A DNA stretch of 45,630 bases from Io17-Chloro-G2 sp034420695 (lineage in GTDB: Bacteria; Chloroflexota; Dehalococcoidia; Lucifugimonadales; UBA3495): the NCBI GenBank assembly GCA_034420695.1, contig DAOULB010000039.1:1-45630 (forward strand). Reading direction: 5' to 3'. This document shows, one piece after another, positions 38,336 through 45,517 of this stretch (position 1 is the stretch's first letter; the number at the start of each line of letters is the position of its first letter). Position numbers and translations under genes: made by a program. Under the pieces are notes generated by a model that worked only from the letters and a program-made list of their open reading frames with translations, made no database searches and was not told the DNA's origin.

Positions 38336-39040
38336 GTGATAGAGATTCAAGAGGTTACCAAGGTGTACCGCATGGGCAACTTGGACGTTGCTGCGCTGCG
38401 GGGGGTTAGCCTGTCCATCAGGGACGGGGAGATGGTGGCCATAATGGGGCGTTCGGGTTCGGGCAAGTCGACCCTGATGAACCTGATTGGCTGCTTGGAC
38501 GTTCCCACGTCCGGCAGGTATTTGCTGGACGGGGAAGACGTGGGCCAGTTTGGGGAAGACCGCTTGGCCGAGGTGCGCAACCGGAAGGTGGGGTTTGTAT
38601 TCCAGACCTATAACCTGCTGCCCAGGCTGACGGCGTTGGCTAACGTGGAACTGCCCTTGCTGTACGGGAACGGCAGGGACAAAGGCCGCCGCTCGCTGCG
38701 GGCGTTGGAGCGGGTGGGCCTAGGTGGGCGCGTGGGCCACCGTCCGGCGGAGCTTTCCGGAGGCGAGCAGCAGAGGGTGGGAATAGCCCGGGCACTGGTT
38801 AAGGAACCGGCGCTGCTGCTGGCCGACGAGCCCACCGGGAACTTGGACAGCAGTTCCAGCGAGGAAATCATGGCGATTCTGCAGCAGTTGAACCGCCGGG
38901 AAGGAATGACCGTCATCATTGTCACCCATGAACCGGATATAGCTGAACATACCGACCGGATCGTCTCCATGAGGGACGGGCAGATAATTGACGACCAGCG
39001 GGTCGGCAAGCCCCGGCAGGCCGCCTCCGCAGGACAATAG
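38336..39040 (+). CDS. ABC transporter ATP-binding protein (MacB/LolD type)
   Basis: A 234-residue ATPase. Walker A is GRSGSGKST, the Q-loop is in VGFVFQTYNLLPRL, the signature is LSGGEQQRV, Walker B is LLLADEPTGNLD and the switch His is in IIVTHEPD. The QTYNLLPRLTALANVELPL pattern is typical of the lipoprotein/MacB-type group. It starts at a GTG 18 bp after the fusion protein gene with a weak GGAAAG site, and is followed 28 bp later by the permease gene. It energises that permease. Confidence 0.95.
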   Translation: MIEIQEVTKVYRMGNLDVAALRGVSLSIRDGEMVAIMGRSGSGKSTLMNLIGCLDVPTSGRYLLDGEDVGQFGEDRLAEVRNRKVGFVFQTYNLLPRLTALANVELPLLYGNGRDKGRRSLRALERVGLGGRVGHRPAELSGGEQQRVGIARALVKEPALLLADEPTGNLDSSSSEEIMAILQQLNRREGMTVIIVTHEPDIAEHTDRIVSMRDGQIIDDQRVGKPRQAASAGQ

Positions 39041-39068
39041 ACGAGGACCGGGGTCAACAGGGATCTCT

Positions 39069-40316
39069 ATGAATGTCTTGGTAATCCTGGGCACCGCACT
39101 TTCTTCCCTGAGCGCCAACAAGCTCAGGGCGGGGCTGACGCTGCTGGGGATAGTAATAGGCGTGGCAGCGGTGATATCCCTGATGTCCATCGGCCGGGGG
39201 GTGCAGGCAACGATCACCCAGACCATCCAATCCTTGGGAACGAACCTGCTATTCGTCCGGCCCGGTGAAACCAGCGCCCGGGGAGTTGGAGGGGGGCAGG
39301 GCAGCGCCGCCAGCCTGACAATCGACGATGCGTACGCTCTGCGGGACTCGCCGTTTGCGCCTTCGGTGGAGGAGGTTGCGCCGGAACTGAGCCTCAATGC
39401 CCAAGTCGTAGCCGGGCGGCAAAATACGTCGGCCACGGTTATTGGCGTGACACCGGAATACCAGGACGTGCGGAATTACCCGATAGACTCCGGACAGTTC
39501 ATAGGAGCGGGCCACTTGGAAGAGAATGCCAACGTGGCCGTCCTTGGGTCGCAGGTGGCCCAGGACCTCTACGGCTTCCGATCGCCCATTGGGCAGCCGA
39601 TCCGGATTAACGGACGGCAGTTCGAGGTGATAGGAGTGCTGGAGGAAAAGGGAGGAAGTTCCTTCTTTTCATTTGACGACAGGGTGATGGTGCCCATTAC
39701 CACGGCCTATTACCGACTGGCTTCCTCCCGGACTACCCAGGGTGGCATCAGCGTCCAGACCATTAACGTGCAGACTACCGGGGTTGATGCTATGGACGCC
39801 GCTTTGTCGGAGGTGGCAACGGTGCTCAGGCTCCGGCACAGGATAACAGGCGAGGACGACTTCACCGTTACCAGCCAGCAGGAGACCATAGACGCGCTCC
39901 GCGAGGCGACCAATTCCTTTGTTTTCTTCTTGGCAGCCATAGCCGGCATATCCCTGCTGGTGGGCGGAATAGGAATCATGAACATCATGCTGGTGTCGGT
40001 GACCGAGCGCACCAGGGAGATCGGCATTCGGAAGGCAATGGGAGCAAAACGCCGGGACATCCTGCTGCAGTTTGTTGCGGAGGCTACCCTGCTCAGCTTG
40101 GGCGGCGGCGGCGTGGGGCTGCTGCTGGGCTGGGGCCTGGCGGCACTGTTGGATGGCAGGGCAATTCTAGGTTCAAGCGCTACCCAGACGGCGTTCAGCG
40201 TAGACATTGCGGTTATGGCATTGGGGGTATCCGCAGCGATTGGACTGTTCTTCGGAATTTATCCCGCGGCGCGGGCTGCGGCGCTGCATCCCATAGAGGC
40301 GCTCAGGTATGAGTGA
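39069..40316 (+). CDS. MacB/FtsX-type ABC permease
   Basis: A 415-residue permease with the MacB layout: one N-terminal membrane helix (residues about 20-42) after the conserved SSLSANKLRAGLTLLGIVIG, a large extracytoplasmic domain (MacB_PCD) to about residue 270, then three C-terminal helices of the FtsX domain, including LLVGGIGIMNIMLVSVTERT followed by REIGIRKA, and ending ARAAALHPIEALRYE. With the ATPase and fusion protein it should form a MacAB-like mechanotransmission exporter. The ATG at 39069 with AGGGAT upstream was preferred; the longer in-frame start at 38988 overlaps the ATPase gene. Confidence 0.95.
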   Translation: MNVLVILGTALSSLSANKLRAGLTLLGIVIGVAAVISLMSIGRGVQATITQTIQSLGTNLLFVRPGETSARGVGGGQGSAASLTIDDAYALRDSPFAPSVEEVAPELSLNAQVVAGRQNTSATVIGVTPEYQDVRNYPIDSGQFIGAGHLEENANVAVLGSQVAQDLYGFRSPIGQPIRINGRQFEVIGVLEEKGGSSFFSFDDRVMVPITTAYYRLASSRTTQGGISVQTINVQTTGVDAMDAALSEVATVLRLRHRITGEDDFTVTSQQETIDALREATNSFVFFLAAIAGISLLVGGIGIMNIMLVSVTERTREIGIRKAMGAKRRDILLQFVAEATLLSLGGGGVGLLLGWGLAALLDGRAILGSSATQTAFSVDIAVMALGVSAAIGLFFGIYPAARAAALHPIEALRYE

Positions 40317-40386
40317 GGTCCACGCCCGCGGCCGGCCGTCAGTAAGGTCGCAGCGGGGCTTGCTTGGACCGGCGGATGGGGAACTA

Positions 40387-40427
40387 CTGTTGGCTACTAT
40401 GCTGTTAGTTACTTTGCTGTTAGCAAG
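40387..40427 (+). repeat. 15-bp tandem repeat upstream of the exported-protein gene
   Basis: Two 15-bp copies, CTGTTGGCTACTATG (40387-40401) and CTGTTAGTTACTTTG (40402-40416), are followed by a partial third copy, CTGTTAGCAAG (40417-40427). The array ends just before the GGGAGG ribosome-binding site of the gene at 40440, so it lies in its 5' untranslated region. Confidence 0.7.
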
Positions 40428-40439
40428 TCGGGAGGCCTG

Positions 40440-41327
40440 ATGACCACGAGGGCGTTCTTCATTCTGCTCATGGCCGCACTGGTGCTGGGGGTTTCGCTTG
40501 GGGCCGCATTCGCCGGCGGTTTCGCCTTGGGAAGGAGCCAGGGAGGCGATACGGTTCAAGGGACATTGGCCCAGCGGCCTCCCACCGGTTTTGGAGGAGG
40601 CGCTGAAGCCAGGAGAACAGGAGCAGAGGGGCAGGAATCTGCCCCAGGAAACGACCCGTCGGAAGAAGTAAGGCGTCGGCCCGGGGAAGGGAGCGAGGAC
40701 GGAGGAGCGAGGCCGCAAGGTTCGACGGAAACCAATGATGGAAGCGCTCCGGCGCCGCCAGCCGGGGGCCAGGAGGCATTCGGGACCATCGCCGGGTTTG
40801 AGGACGGGATGCTGGTCATTGAATCGCCCAGGGGGCAGGTTACGGGCACCGTCACCGAGTCGACCATCGTGCTAAAGACGGCGGCCGCAACAGCCGAAGA
40901 CTTGGCTCCCGGAATGGGCGCGCTGATAACGGGGAGGCCGGGCGAGGACGGCCTAGCACAGGCGCGGTCAATTACCTTGGTCCCGGAATCTGTTGGCTTC
41001 CCGGAGGACCTGCCCATCGGAACTGGACAGCGCAGGGGAGGCGGCGCTCAATTGTCGGGAACCATATCCAGGGTTGATGAGGATGTGGTCACCATTGCCA
41101 CCGCCGAAGGTGAGTCACAGGCGGCGATTGGGGAAGGGACCTCCATTCAGCGGCTGGAAGTCGTTTCCCAGGCTGAACTCTCAGAGGGAGTCCAAGTTCG
41201 GCTGGCGGGAATCCCGGATGAAGACGGGGAGCTGCAGGCTGCGGTAGTGATTTTGACGCCGGATGGGACACAGCGGCCTTCCCGGCGGGGGCAGCGGAAT
41301 GGCGAACAGGGTCCTGCAAGTCCATAA
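40440..41327 (+). CDS. Exported protein with DUF5666-like beta repeats
   Basis: A 295-residue protein with an N-terminal hydrophobic segment (FFILLMAALVLGVSLGAAFAGG) that acts as a signal peptide or anchor. A Pro/Gly/Glu-rich linker (about residues 35-110) follows, then two similar beta-rich units: GTIAGFEDGMLVIESPRGQV ending in ALITGRPGEDG, and GTISRVDEDVVTIATAEGES ending in VRLAGIPDEDG. These match the general DUF5666 layout of short OB-like strands. GGGAGG lies 6 bp before the ATG. It follows the permease by 123 bp on the same strand and is probably part of the export module, either as cargo or as an accessory protein. Confidence 0.75.
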   Translation: MTTRAFFILLMAALVLGVSLGAAFAGGFALGRSQGGDTVQGTLAQRPPTGFGGGAEARRTGAEGQESAPGNDPSEEVRRRPGEGSEDGGARPQGSTETNDGSAPAPPAGGQEAFGTIAGFEDGMLVIESPRGQVTGTVTESTIVLKTAAATAEDLAPGMGALITGRPGEDGLAQARSITLVPESVGFPEDLPIGTGQRRGGGAQLSGTISRVDEDVVTIATAEGESQAAIGEGTSIQRLEVVSQAELSEGVQVRLAGIPDEDGELQAAVVILTPDGTQRPSRRGQRNGEQGPASP

Positions 41328-41434
41328 ACCTTCACTACTTCTTCAAATTCCACGGATAGCATGATAGTTGCCCGTTCTGACTTGGAATATGAAGGTGGGG
41401 CGGGACTAAGGATGTTGGAAGGAGGAGAAGTGCC

Positions 41435-41845
41435 ATGAAGAAATTCTGGATAGCGGGACTGGTTGCCTTGGCATTGGTGGGGGCTTTGATTACGGGAGGG
41501 GTAGTCTGGGCCCATGGCGGAGGAGGAAAGGGGTCCGGAGGCGAAACTTTCGCCTCCAGGGTAGCTGAGATCCTTGCATTGGAAGAGTCGGACGTGCAGG
41601 ACGCATTCAAGGAGGCCAAGCGGGACATCAGGGATGAAAGATTCCAAGGCAGGATGGACCGGAGGGTAGAGGAAGGGAACATGACGCAGGAGGAGGCGGA
41701 CGCGGCGGTGGAATGGTATGAGTCTCGGCCCGACAACATCGGCGAAGGGCGCCAGGGAAGAAAGTCCCATTGGAAGGGGAGGAGTAGGTCCGATGATGGC
41801 GCCGGATCCCGGTTTGGCGGGCGGCGAGGATTCCGCGGTTCCTGA
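41435..41845 (+). CDS. Small exported DUF2680-like protein
   Basis: A 136-residue protein with a clear signal peptide (MKKFWIAGLVALALVGALIT). The mature part has the helical pattern SRVAEILALEESDVQDAFKE, then GNMTQEEADAAVEWYESRPD, which is the DUF2680/YckD-like layout, and ends in a Gly/Arg-rich tail. Proteins of this kind often lie beside MacB-type transporters in Chloroflexota, to my knowledge. The ribosome-binding site is strong (GGAGGAG, 7 bp upstream). It is the last gene before a terminator. Its function is unknown. Confidence 0.75.
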   Translation: MKKFWIAGLVALALVGALITGGVVWAHGGGGKGSGGETFASRVAEILALEESDVQDAFKEAKRDIRDERFQGRMDRRVEEGNMTQEEADAAVEWYESRPDNIGEGRQGRKSHWKGRSRSDDGAGSRFGGRRGFRGS

Positions 41846-41912
41846 AGATGACTGACGCCGGCGGGAGAGGACTCCCGTCGGGCATCGCCGAACATCGTGG
41901 GCTAAGGGAGAG

Positions 41913-41939
41913 AAGCCCCGGCCAACACCGGGGCTTTTT
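41913..41939 (+). terminator. Rho-independent terminator of the export module
   Basis: A 9-bp perfect stem, AAGCCCCGG / CCGGGGCTT, with a 6-nt loop (CCAACA) is followed by a T-run to 41939. It lies 68 bp after the DUF2680-like gene and separates it from the hydrolase gene. Confidence 0.92.
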
Positions 41940-42042
41940 CGCGCGGTTCGTTGGAGAGGGTTCGTGCTAGGATAGCAGGCACAGAGAGGAATAATGCGGG
42001 GGGCTTCAGCGCTTTGTCCTCCGGTACAGGGAGGTGACTCCA

Positions 42043-42870
42043 GTGGAATCGAGACGAGTCCAAGCGGGAGAGGTGGGCCTTCAATACTTTGAAGACGGGG
42101 ATGGCGAGGAGACGGTGGTGCTGGTGCACGGCTACGCTTCCAGCGCTGCCATTTGGCGGTACACGGTAGAGCGGCTGGTTGCCTCGGGTGGATTCAGGGT
42201 AATCGCATTGAACAACCGCGGGGCCGGAGAGTCCGACCGGTCCGAATTGGAGAGCGACTACAGCGTCGAGTCTTTCGCCAGGGACCTTTACAACGCAGTA
42301 TCCGCCTTGGGGCTGTCACGGTTTACTTTAGTAGGACATTCCATGGGTGGGGCAACGGTAACCAAGTTCGCCTTGGAACACCAAGGTCTGCTGAAGGCCT
42401 TGGTGCTGCTTAACTCCACGCCCCTGAAGGGACGCACGCCGGCTCCCGACTGGGAGCAGGAGCTACGGGAATCCTTCGCTGCCGGCGGCCAGACCCAGGG
42501 AGACATGGGGGTCAACGCTCCCCATGTGACCCAGGACTTTATCGACGAGGTCTTGGGAGTAATCCTGCGAAACCCCATCGAGCGGGCCATTGGAGGGCGG
42601 CGGTCGATGTTTGCCTTGCAGCTTCGCGAGAGGTTGGGGGAGATTGACGTGCCTACTTTGGTAGTGGGCGGCGACCGGGACTACACAGTGGGGATGGACA
42701 ACATCGTCGCCGAGTATTTTGCGCTGCCTGAAGAGAACCGGCACCTGCACGTATTTCACGGCATCGGCCACTCGCCCAACGTGGAGGTTCCGGCTCGCTT
42801 CGCCGGTCTGCTGGGGAGGTTTATTGCGGAGGTGAATGCGGGCGCGGCGGTGGGGACTCGGCCGGTTTAG
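42043..42870 (+). CDS. Alpha/beta hydrolase
   Basis: A 275-residue alpha/beta hydrolase. The oxyanion-hole HG lies in VVLVHGYASSAAIW, the nucleophile elbow is LVGHSMGGATV with S100, the acid is in VVGGDRDYTV and the His in HGIGHSPNVE. GxSMG/GHSMG elbows of this type occur in esterases, lactonases and haloperoxidase-like enzymes, so the reaction cannot be fixed. A GTG at 42043 lies 8 bp after GGGAGG; another in-frame GTG at 42034 overlaps the end of that site and is less likely. It stands alone between the terminator at 41913 and hicB. Confidence 0.9.
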   Translation: MESRRVQAGEVGLQYFEDGDGEETVVLVHGYASSAAIWRYTVERLVASGGFRVIALNNRGAGESDRSELESDYSVESFARDLYNAVSALGLSRFTLVGHSMGGATVTKFALEHQGLLKALVLLNSTPLKGRTPAPDWEQELRESFAAGGQTQGDMGVNAPHVTQDFIDEVLGVILRNPIERAIGGRRSMFALQLRERLGEIDVPTLVVGGDRDYTVGMDNIVAEYFALPEENRHLHVFHGIGHSPNVEVPARFAGLLGRFIAEVNAGAAVGTRPV

Positions 42871-42924
42871 ACGTGGCCTTGGTATAGAATTGAATCAATG
42901 GCTGGCGAAACGAGGAGGCCGGGC

Positions 42925-43164
42925 ATGTTGTACAAGGTTCCTTTAGTTCTTGAACCTCAGACCGAGGGTGGCTACACCGTAACCTCTCCCCTCTTGCCGG
43001 AACTGGTTACCGAAGGAGACACACTCGACGAAGCACTGTTCAACATTAAAGATGCTCTGCTGGCCGTAATTGAGGCCTATGAGGACTTGGGGAAATCGCT
43101 CCCCCGGAATGCGCAAATCGCGGATGGCCCGGTCTGGCTGGAGACGCTGGTAGATGCTCCTTGA
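42925..43164 (+). CDS. hicB: HicB-family antitoxin-like protein
   Basis: A 79-residue protein with the HicB partial RNase-H-like fold: YKVPLVLEPQTEGGYTVTSP, then LVTEGDTLDEALFNIKDALL. There is no C-terminal DNA-binding helix, which marks the short antitoxin type usually encoded with a HicA mRNA interferase. The ATG at 42925 has GAGGAGG 6 bp upstream; an ATG at 42898 is possible but lacks a site. The stop codon overlaps a decayed hicA reading frame (TTGA). With no intact HicA partner here, the protein may be an orphan antitoxin. Confidence 0.85.
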   Translation: MLYKVPLVLEPQTEGGYTVTSPLLPELVTEGDTLDEALFNIKDALLAVIEAYEDLGKSLPRNAQIADGPVWLETLVDAP

Positions 43165-43262
43165 CCTACAGAGATGTAGTTAGGAGATTGTCGGTGGTTG
43201 GCTGAATAGAATTGCCGCGCAGAAGTGGCGGGATTCGACACTTTGTATGGCCCCGGGCATCC
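43161..43262 (+). pseudogene. hicA: Decayed hicA toxin gene
   Basis: A TTG overlapping the hicB stop opens the frame TYRDVVRRLSVVG and then meets TGA at 43203. The same frame continues as IELPRRSGG, then IRHFVWP. Intact HicA proteins of the type that follow short HicB genes commonly read YREVVRRL..LGC.ELPRRSGGSHR.F.. (family knowledge). The match shows a Cys-to-stop change and loss of part of the GSH motif that holds the catalytic His. The C-terminal half is missing, replaced by the end of the convergent hepT gene at 43270. Confidence 0.75.
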
Positions 43263-43269
43263 CTATGGC

Positions 43270-43620
43270 TTAGCCTGTAGATTGCTCCAAGAGCCGCTCT
43301 ATGGATTGCTGCAACGGAGGCAGGTCCTGGGAGACCGTAGCCCAGATGTATGCCGGGTTCACGTCAAAGTATATGTGCGCCAGCCTGATTCGCATTGCCA
43401 GCATGTCCTGCCAAGAAATTTCCGGCGCAGCTTCGCGGAGAATCGACGGGATTTTACCGGCGGCCTCCCCGATGATTTCAATCTCTCTTTCCACAGCCAG
43501 CATAGTCTTCCTATCCTGCCGAAATTCATCGAAGGTCATGCCTTCGATGAATCCCAAACATTCCTCCCGTGCGTTCAGAATATCCTGCAGAAAGAGCGTG
43601 TATTGACGCCGGCTTGTCAC
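43270..43620 (-). CDS. HepT-like HEPN toxin (DUF86)
   Basis: A 116-residue all-helical HEPN protein of the DUF86/HepT family, a predicted ribonuclease toxin. The active motif is MRIRLAHIYFDV: R77, four residues, then H82-x-Y84. The Tyr of this RX4HXY motif is the residue that MntA-type partners modify with AMP in studied pairs. The Asn that commonly follows the Arg is Ile here. It begins with a GTG whose bases overlap the stop of the upstream nucleotidyltransferase gene (GTGA), a hallmark of coupled translation in these pairs. Confidence 0.85.
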   Translation of the reverse strand: MTSRRQYTLFLQDILNAREECLGFIEGMTFDEFRQDRKTMLAVEREIEIIGEAAGKIPSILREAAPEISWQDMLAMRIRLAHIYFDVNPAYIWATVSQDLPPLQQSIERLLEQSTG

Positions 43621-44174
43621 ACCTCCACCAATTCACGAAGGACCTTTTCTTTAACGTGGGGGCGCAAGGAGTCCTTAGGGCCAAGGTCAACCTTCACACC
43701 GAGCAGGTCACTTAGGTAGTTTTCCAACTTGCCGAGTCCAATGAGGCCGGGGAGTTTGTGGTACTCCACCACCAAGTTCAGAACACTGTCAGGATAGTTC
43801 TTCCCGGTTGCATACGGACCAAACACCCCCAGGCTCTTGACTTGATAGCTCTCTTCAAGATTGGGCATCTCGGCCCTCAGGGCATCCAGTATTTCCTTCA
43901 ACTCGAGCCTGGGCACTAGTTCCATTGCCATGCGGCGCCAACGTTCGGCGGCCTCTTTGAGTTCCTCCCACTTGCAAAGAGCGCGATATTCGGCTCTTCG
44001 GATTTCCGCAGCCCCATTAGTGTCCGGGAGTATTTCTGGCTGTTGAGTTTCGCCGGAGGAGTCCAGGTTTCCTGACGTGACCAATTTGGCGTGGATTTCG
44101 GCGGCGATACCCAACGCCTGCTCCCATTCGGTCAGGTGGCGGAGAACCTCTTGGTATGCTTCGTGCTTGTCCAC
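43617..44174 (-). CDS. MntA-type nucleotidyltransferase antitoxin with a destroyed active site and an N-terminal extension
   Basis: A 185-residue protein. The last 80 residues match the minimal nucleotidyltransferase (MNT) domain: SLGVFGPYATGKNYPDSVLN, then LVVEYHKLPGLIGL and LLGVKVDLGPKDSLRP. Active members have G-S...S-D-x-D. Here the Ser is P120 and the two catalytic Asp positions are V131 and N133, so adenylylation should be impossible. The first 105 residues are a helical, charged segment not present in ordinary MntA proteins (about 100 residues in total). The GTG start at 44174 has GAGGAGG 5 bp upstream. It overlaps hepT by 4 bp and follows the DUF2283 gene by 10 bp. Confidence 0.8.
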   Translation of the reverse strand: MDKHEAYQEVLRHLTEWEQALGIAAEIHAKLVTSGNLDSSGETQQPEILPDTNGAAEIRRAEYRALCKWEELKEAAERWRRMAMELVPRLELKEILDALRAEMPNLEESYQVKSLGVFGPYATGKNYPDSVLNLVVEYHKLPGLIGLGKLENYLSDLLGVKVDLGPKDSLRPHVKEKVLRELVEV

Positions 44175-44184
44175 TTCGGCCTCC

Positions 44185-44427
44185 TCAGCGTTCTCTGGCG
44201 TGCAGAATGGTGATTCCTATCACTTCTTCGCCGTCGTAGCGAACGATGACGTCTTCGTCGGTAAGCTCACTGTCAGTAGCCGGTCTAGGTTGCCGTCCGA
44301 AGTGGACGTACAGCACGTTGGCCCCTTCATCGTAAGAAACCTGCAATCGTCCATTGGGGGAATGGCGCACCGCCGGCAAAATCCTTAAGTAAGCGTTCAG
44401 GTTTTCGGTCGGGTCTTTCAGGGCCAT
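44185..44427 (-). CDS. DUF2283 family protein
   Basis: An 80-residue protein with the DUF2283 pattern: LQVSYDEGANVLYVHFG, then an acidic DEDVIVRYDGEEVIGI ending in hydrophobic ILHARER. The family is a small beta-rich domain of unknown function. The ATG at 44427 was chosen because GAGAGAA precedes it; the longer frame to 44493 only shadows the upstream gene. It overlaps the end of the gene at 44418 by 10 bp and ends 10 bp before the nucleotidyltransferase gene, so it is inside the toxin-antitoxin operon. Confidence 0.8.
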   Translation of the reverse strand: MALKDPTENLNAYLRILPAVRHSPNGRLQVSYDEGANVLYVHFGRQPRPATDSELTDEDVIVRYDGEEVIGITILHARER

Positions 44428-45062
44428 ACTTGTTCTCTCAACTGATCTTCGTACTCTATGAGGTATGAGATAAGACCACCTAAGTCCTTCCAAACTCCGT
44501 CTGCGGCTTTTATTACTGCCTCAACGTCCGGTATAAGGCGAAGGTCGTCTAGCCGGGTTCCTCCAAGGACTTTTTCTCTGGTTTTTTTGTTAACTGTCGT
44601 TATCGGGTATCGTAGCGACTCGCTCAACATCCCAAACTTCGCCATGTCCTCAATTAACTGTCTGGTCAACTGAGTAGGTGATTCTTTGGGCATCCCACCT
44701 AATTGGGCCAAGTTGGCTTTCAATAGAGCCAACAAATGCTCGATGTTGTGACTCCTAAGGTCTCGACTCCCCCAGTTTGGCTCCTCAGTTATTTCTCCCG
44801 TCATGTTACCGATGGAATAGGTAAGCTCGATCCCTGACTTAAGCTCCAGCTCAAGAAAGTGATGGACGAGGAACAGTATCGGGTAAACTAAGTTGTCTGG
44901 ATAGGGGACTCTGCTGTACTGGTCCTTCCCGGTTTTCTCCCATAGCTCTTTCGCGCCGAGATAGTAGGCGAGGGAATAATCTTGAAAATCGGTTGGGATG
45001 GGAAGTGTGGGAAAGGTTGCATCTCTTGGAATGCGCAGGTATTCGCGTTCTGAATCTGTCAT
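44418..45062 (-). CDS. Helical HEPN-like protein of unknown function
   Basis: A 214-residue protein I do not recognise with certainty. The segment PILFLVHHFLELELKSGIEL followed later by LRSHNIEHLLALLKANL resembles the paired helices of HEPN-type proteins (h-x-x-H-x-h-E-L-x-h-K and then R-x-x-H-x-h-x-x-L-L). There is no signal peptide. The ATG at 45062 has AAGGA 8 bp upstream. The base composition is visibly A/T-rich compared with the rest of the window, suggesting acquisition by transfer. It is the first gene of a four-gene operon that also encodes DUF2283, a MntA-type protein and HepT. Confidence 0.6.
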   Translation of the reverse strand: MTDSEREYLRIPRDATFPTLPIPTDFQDYSLAYYLGAKELWEKTGKDQYSRVPYPDNLVYPILFLVHHFLELELKSGIELTYSIGNMTGEITEEPNWGSRDLRSHNIEHLLALLKANLAQLGGMPKESPTQLTRQLIEDMAKFGMLSESLRYPITTVNKKTREKVLGGTRLDDLRLIPDVEAVIKAADGVWKDLGGLISYLIEYEDQLREQVWP

Positions 45063-45109
45063 ATTGGAATCCTTCGCCTATGCCCCTCATAACCGTCTAT
45101 CCAGTTATG

Positions 45110-45138
45110 ACTACTTTGATACTAAGAGAGCTTGTCAA
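45110..45138 (-). promoter_or_regulatory. Possible promoter of the HEPN-like/DUF2283/MntA/HepT operon
   Basis: On the minus strand a perfect TTGACA (45138-45133) is followed after 17 bp by AGTAGT (45115-45110), a weak -10. Transcription would start about 40 bp upstream of the first gene. Confidence 0.35.
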
Positions 45139-45257
45139 ATGCGAATAGCGCACGTCAATCACCACCGAGCCCCCGATAAACACCAATGCCCCTATGATTG
45201 AGCCAATAATCTCTGGCTGTACGTGAGGCTCTCGCATTTCTCGTTTCTTACCAAATC

Positions 45258-45289
45258 AAAAAGCCGGGCCTGAAAAGCCCGGCTTTTTT
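45258..45289. terminator. Strong bidirectional hairpin terminator between 16S rRNA and the toxin-antitoxin operon
   Basis: A 12-bp perfect stem, AAAAAGCCGGGC / GCCCGGCTTTTT, with a 7-nt loop (CTGAAAA). T-runs lie on both strands, so it can stop transcription arriving from 16S (minus strand) and any plus-strand transcript. It lies about 230 bp past the 16S 3' end. Confidence 0.92.
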
Positions 45290-45517
45290 GTGCGCCTTAA
45301 CGGCTGAGTAGCGGAAGGAAGATTGGTTCTTGGTTGATGTTTTCCGCCTTTCGGCGGAGCAGGCGGTGGGTTTTCTCAGGGGACCGGTCCCTTTGCCGGG
45401 GAGCTTAGCTCAACCGACTGGCATTGGGTTCCGGAACGCCCACCGAACGACCTGGGAGTTGGGTCCTGCCACCGCGCCGGCTGGGCCGGGGCGAGAAGCC
45501 TGACCGTGGCTCCGTAT
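45290..45517. other. Downstream flank of the 16S rRNA gene
   Basis: This 228-bp stretch lies between the 16S 3' end and the terminator. No tRNA-Ile, tRNA-Ala or 23S sequence is present. It contains the hairpin TCCGCC-TTTC-GGCGGA (45343-45358), with a GAAA tetraloop on the transcribed strand, and other G/C-rich inverted repeats, which may be part of 16S end processing. Confidence 0.55.

Noticed and set aside
45400..45450. tRNA-like stretch (TAGCTCAACCGACTGG) beside the 16S gene
   Set aside because: No T-arm and no acceptor stem, on either strand.
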